Source of the DNA: Cordia subcordata
Lineage: Eukaryota > Streptophyta > Magnoliopsida > Boraginales > Cordiaceae
DNA: 64,000 nucleotides
NCBI GenBank assembly: GCA_028554755.1
Contig: JAPTOF010000008.1
Coordinates: 14,737,001-14,801,000, forward strand
Direction of reading: 5' to 3'
Numbering within the stretch: the stretch's first letter is position 1; every line of letters begins with the position of its first letter. Of the stretch, positions 60,201-64,000 are shown piece by piece. Made by a program: the position numbers and the translations under genes. The notes beneath the pieces are model-generated. The model made no database searches and had not been told where the DNA came from. It saw nothing but the letters and a program-made list of their open reading frames with translations.

Positions 60201-60824
60201 CTTGGTCTTGGGGGCAAGACCAGCCATAAGGGCGGCTGCAGCATTTCCAGCATTGTTTTCTTCAATGAAACTAATGGTTGAGTTGATAATGAGTAGCACA
60301 ACAATACCAACAAAGTCCGGCCAGTCTGGAGGCTTACCCTGCATTAATTTTAATTTTGTAAGATTCCATAAATAAGAAAATATATGTATAAGATTTCATA
60401 AGTCTTAGGAGACTTTTGAGAGTGAAAAAAATGTTAATGCAATTACCCCTCCATTGGCTAAGACAATAGCCATAATGGCAGCAGATTCCATGACCCATGA
60501 TAGAGGGTTCCACATAAAGCCTAAAAACTTTAGGATCTTACTTTCTTTCTTCTCTTCAAGCTTGTTAGGTCCAAAGATTTCAAGCCTCTTAGCTCCTTCA
60601 ATTGATGTCAAACCCTCTCTCGTACATTTTAGTTGTTGGAATACTTCTTCGATAGGGATCTTTTCCTATTGAAGAAAAGAAAGCATATTTTGATAGTTAT
60701 TTTGATTATTTACATGCACAAATAAAGAAAGATCAAAATTATCTAAAACAAAGCTTAAGGATATGATACTTACAAGGTCAACTTGCTCATTTTTAATATC
60801 TTCCAAACTAATATCAAAGGCCAT
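57253..60824 (-). CDS. AHA-like: Plasma-membrane H+-ATPase (P3A-type), C-terminally truncated
   Basis: It pumps protons out of the cell using ATP, energising plasma-membrane transport. Eleven exons on the minus strand: 60824-60774, 60665-60447, 60338-60201, 60101-59787, 59680-59234, 59165-59043, 58957-58853, 58770-58461, 58378-57864, 57751-57578, 57462-57253. All ten introns are short GT-AG; all are phase 0 except the eighth (phase 1). The start [17 protein letters not shown] fits the family. Catalytic parts are intact: [13 protein letters not shown] with the phosphorylated aspartate at residue 332, [21 protein letters not shown] and AILNDGTIM (the membrane aspartate needed for pumping). Ten membrane spans are predicted, the last at ILKFVIR. 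Translation then runs through a missing splice donor, adds eight residues and stops at 868, against about 950 in the family. The R domain is lost (see 56661-57079). It may be a constitutively active pump or an early pseudogene. Confidence 0.95.
57255..57279 (-). other. Lost 5' splice site after H+-ATPase exon 11
   Basis: The family position of the intron (after ...IQDK, before TAFTTKKDY) is occupied by AAG then GCGCGTC, so GT is now GC. The in-phase acceptor AACAACAG/ACC is at 57080. Rare GC-AG introns exist in plants, but their donors are usually close to AG/GCAAGT, which this is not. Confidence 0.75.
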
Positions 60825-61040
60825 GATTCCTTACAAGCCAGCTGATTGAACAAGAATGAAGAAAGAAAGATTGAGAGTAAATCTCTTTCTCTCTCTCTCT
60901 CTTTCTCCCTCTCTTTATCTCCCTCTTTGTTATGACCACTTACTATTTCCCTTAATGTATCTTGTTCCCTTTCTCTTTCAGGCTCCCATATGCATTTGCC
61001 TGCAAAGCAGGATTTTGAAAGAGAAATTAAGGAAGCCTGA
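60825..61040 (-). promoter_or_regulatory. H+-ATPase 5' leader with GA-rich tract and short uORF
   Basis: Between a TATA-like box and the start codon lies a leader with a long GA-rich tract (CT on the plus strand, about 60885-60926). A five-codon upstream ORF, MHMGA, runs from 60995 to the TGA at 60978. Upstream ORFs are known in leaders of some plant H+-ATPase genes, where they affect translation. An intron in the leader cannot be excluded (CTTTGCAG/GC near 61002). Confidence 0.55.
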
Positions 61041-61064
61041 GAAATCAAAGATAACATTTGTCCC

Positions 61065-61072
61065 TTTTTATA
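61065..61072 (-). promoter_or_regulatory. TATA-like box of the H+-ATPase gene
   Basis: The minus strand reads CATATAAAAAGGG, with TATAAAAA at 61072-61065, about 240 bases before the start codon. It is the best TATA match in the upstream 500 bases. The transcription start is unproven. Confidence 0.5.
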
Positions 61073-61080
61073 TGTTTTAA

Positions 61081-62659
61081 TCAAGTTATCGACATCAACG
61101 GAGAATCACATAGATACAATCTTAATTTAAGCCATTGTGGTTTTGTTATGACGCCAAATATTAGGTCAATATTAATATGGATTGAGAGCAAAATGTGGAC
61201 CACCATTAGAGGTCCTCACTATTGGATATTTGACTTCTGTCATATCTTTATAGAGTTTTTGTGAACCACAAATCCAAGTATTTGTGTATTTACAACCTTA
61301 ATATTATTTTGAATCATTTACTTCATTTAAAAAGTACTGTAAACTAGCTTCACATTATTGTTGTTATATTAGTTTTCTTTTTAATTTTGTTTATTAAACT
61401 AGTTGCTTTGTTATACTTATTTCTTATCAAATTATATTTCCCATTATGGGCTTTATTTGTTTCCATGAAAAAAAAATAACTTGTGGGAAAATATTCTTTA
61501 GAAAAATAGTTGTCTAACAATTAAAATTTTTTCTTGTATTTGAGAGTTACACAAGAAAGAATTTCCAATTGGTTGTAAACAAAATTCATTTTGCTATTAC
61601 AAAAAGTATTATTTACATCAACGTATTACATTTTTTTATATAGTACTATTTCTTGTTTTTCTTTGTTGTTCCTTTCTCATTCTTCTTTCCATATATATAC
61701 ACATACAAAATGCAAGCACACAGTACACCAGAATTAAGATGCGGGTACACCACAGTTAAGGTGTGGATAGGGGAAATGGGTAGAGTGCAATAGGTGTGAG
61801 GGCTAAGGTATGGTGGGGGTAAGAAACGGGGGTTGGGGTGAGAGAAATAGATGGAGTTACTATGTGAAAAATGTTTTCAAGAAAGAGGCCATGCAAAAAA
61901 ATGTTTTTTTTCTCTTTGGCTAGCAAAATATATTATCTTCTATAGTTAACTAAAACTTTTTGTTGACCAAAAAATATTTCTATATTAGCTAATTTTTCAA
62001 GGTTATCAAATACTACAAAGTTAAAAAAAATTTGATTTTCAAGAAAATTTTGCCCTACAAACAAACAACCCTTAGTCACCAAATCTTGAGCCCTATGCAA
62101 AAGATCACTTAGGAATTTTAATCGACAATCATTTCTACAGAAGACATTTTGTCACTTAATCTTCCAGAGCCACAATTGGGGAGCACATTCCTAAGAATTT
62201 CATATACATATATTTTCTCTCTTCTTTCTTTTCTTTTAATGATTGAAAGCCATTATTATTTCATATACAAAATATTTTCCTTCGACATATTAGTTATTAT
62301 TGTTTCTGAGTAATCATTGATATACATTGTCAAGAAGAGTTAGAGTTGTCAAATAGGTTGGGTTAACTGATGGATTAGATGGGTTGCTAGGTTAGGCGAA
62401 TTGATCTGCCTATTTTCAAAAACAAAATTAACTATGTATTTTTAACAAAATAATTATTAAACTAAATAAATAAACTCTTAAACCACAATATAAGACCATA
62501 ATTAAATCAATCACAAAAATAATACTTAAATTTAGATTAGTAATTATTACATTGTCTTTTGAAAATAATGGCAATTTAGGCAAGTCACCACGGGTTGACA
62601 CAACTAAACTATCCACTTTGAGGCATAGGATTGTCCAAGCCAATTACAACTTTTGGGCT
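61081..62659. other. Upstream intergenic region of the H+-ATPase gene
   Basis: AT-rich with no supported gene. At 61860-62070 there is a stretch with GTTTTCAAGAAAGAGG and, at its right side, CAAACAAACAACCCTTAG. These resemble the ends of small inverted-repeat transposons found near plant genes, but no clean terminal pair or target duplication was found. A GGGTTGGGTTAACTGATGG-like segment lies near 62360. Confidence 0.4.
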
Positions 62660-63807
62660 TAAATAACCAAATCCTCTCATTAGGCCTTACTCACTAACCT
62701 TATTATCCTCTAAGTCTTGGTGCAATTCTATCCCTTGGTAAAGTATAACTTTGACCTTATCACTTAGGGTTTTAGGGCTTAGTTTGTTAGCTGCTTTAGT
62801 GATGTGATTAAATCTAATACTAGTGTTTAACTCATTAGCTGGATTTACAGCTAAAATCAAGCTATCTAAGATCAATTAAGCTATTAGAAGCATATTAACT
62901 AGATTTAAAGCTAAAGACAACTCAACCTAGCTTAAACATAAATTAAGAACCATCAATCAACATCCCAGTTGTACGACATAAGCATTTAACCACAATAGAA
63001 ACATGCATATTCACTTAGGTATTTAATCAAACACAGGCATATTTGAATTAAAGCCATTGAGCATTATAAACAAGGCATGTATTCAAAGCCATAAATATAT
63101 ATAAATCACTTATTCATAACCCTAACCTAATTTACACCAACAATTAACTCTAAATCAAGCCTAAGATAACATGCTATATACAAGAATTAAGGAAGAACAA
63201 AGAGAACTCTCTTAAATCATGCTCCAAATCTACACAAACTCTTCTAATCCTTATTATAATCACCACTCTTGGCCTAGAATAGATGGGGATTGATAGAGGT
63301 AGGTATACCAAAAGAGGGATTAGGCTAGGGTATATTGGGGTTTAAAGAAAATGAAGTTCCTCCCTTTTTTCTATAGAGAACAAGCTTTTATAGTAGTTTT
63401 TGGCCTCTGCTGATCGCTCTTGCCAGTCGATTGGTATTGCGATTAACCCTATCAGCAACTGACAGCTATTTTTCCTTTGTACTTTGATGGTACCGGTCAC
63501 CTTTGCTAGTCGACTGGTATTGTTGAATAGGGTGACCTGTTTACTGTTCACAATTCTTTTTCTTCCTTTTTTGCTTCCAATTTTCATTTTTTCACCTGTT
63601 CTTCCTTGTTCAAGTGCAAACTTTCATGAACACCTATCTAAAACATGAAAATAAGGCATTAATGCACCATTTATGCAATTAAATTCATAATATAAATATA
63701 TCATCAATCTTGCATAAATGTTACACTAATGCACCCAAATAAGCTCAAAACCTTTGTAAAAGTGTATGCAAATATATGTGTTTGCACATACAAACCAACA
63801 GACATCA
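62660..63807 (-). mobile_element. Athila-like 3' LTR, truncated, minus orientation
   Basis: On the minus strand it starts TGATGTCTGTTGG (63807), directly after a purine-rich stretch. It contains GTCGACTGGTA-like U3 repeats (63410-63530) and the TTTAAA-type boxes in reverse (ATTAGCTGGATTTACAGCTA near 62829, AACTAGATTTAAAGCTAAAG near 62898). The left, U5, end is missing at about 62660, next to the ATPase upstream region. Its body continues right out of the window. Confidence 0.75.
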
Positions 63808-64000
63808 GCACCTAAAAAACTTCCATTGTTTGTCCCCAAGCAAGCTTAAACCAAAGTTTATCCTCATTCTTGTCTAAAGGTTGTCGGTTGTATTGACTTG
63901 CTATCCTTTTGACTCTAAAGGGTACAAGAGGCCATTCCAATCATGTAATGGTCCTCAAGTCTTTTTTAGGTCCCTCTCTCCAGTCTAACGGGTCTCATGC
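63808..64000 (-). mobile_element. 3' end of internal region of a minus-strand Athila-like element
   Basis: On the minus strand it leads into the LTR with AATGGAAGTTTTTTAGGTGC. It carries the GCTTGCTTGGGGACAAAC box corresponding to CTTGCTTGGGCACAAGC at 30707 in element A. The rest is outside the window. Confidence 0.6.

Noticed and set aside
60856..61080. Ser/Leu-rich plus-strand ORF
   Set aside because: It is the complement of the GA-rich leader of the H+-ATPase gene.
1..64000. Search for tRNA, rRNA, organelle DNA insertions, CRISPR arrays or bacterial operons
   Set aside because: No cloverleaf, rRNA-like or plastid-like stretch was recognised. The tRNA-like matches are retrotransposon primer sites. 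Spaced LTR motifs are irregular and not CRISPR repeats.

Overview
The window is nuclear DNA of a flowering plant. The evidence is a many-exon, GT-AG spliced plasma-membrane H+-ATPase gene and dense nests of Athila-type Ty3/gypsy and SIRE-type Ty1/copia retrotransposons. The DNA is AT-rich, and nearly all retroelement reading frames are broken. I cannot name the species.

Layout, left to right. 1-6898: pieces of two non-autonomous Athila-like families. Family L lies at 1-1691 (+) and again inverted at about 4780-6069. LTR family 1 is at 1692-3817 with a PBS and a short internal region K, plus a truncated copy at 6070-6898. 6899-36030: a nest at least four levels deep. Athila element A (pol at 6899-10870, 3' LTR at 30742-36030) is inserted in a copia reverse transcriptase gene (36031-38012, minus strand). 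Element C (11587-29962) sits in the 3' region of A. Full-length minus-strand element E (14467-26336, TSD CTATC) sits in the protease gene of C. The 3' LTR of A also carries two solo LTRs, one with TSD GCTAC. 38013-55785: a partial LTR, the interrupted SIRE-like element J (5' LTR at 54375-55785, PPT at 39431-39443), a solo family-1 LTR (39448-41626, TSD TTGAT), and two Athila elements, H (from 41638) and G (from 46693), both ending at a deletion junction near 49610.

55786-62660 is the only non-transposon gene neighbourhood. It holds a minus-strand P3A H+-ATPase gene with eleven readable exons (57253-60824). Its catalytic motifs and all ten membrane spans are intact. The exons for the C-terminal autoinhibitory R domain are still recognisable at 56661-57079 but carry stops, a frameshift and a GC in place of the upstream GT splice donor. 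The readable product stops right after the last membrane span (868 residues). It is either a pump freed of its autoinhibitory tail or a pseudogene caught early in decay; this is the most interesting item in the window. 62660-64000 is the 3' LTR end of another minus-strand Athila-type element.

The retroelements share features: LTRs starting TGATGTG or TGATATG, tRNA-Asp-type primer sites, clusters of imperfect GGTCGACC palindromes just upstream of a TATTTAAGCC-like TATA box, and a recurrent TTTAAA-centred motif in the R/U5 half of the LTR.
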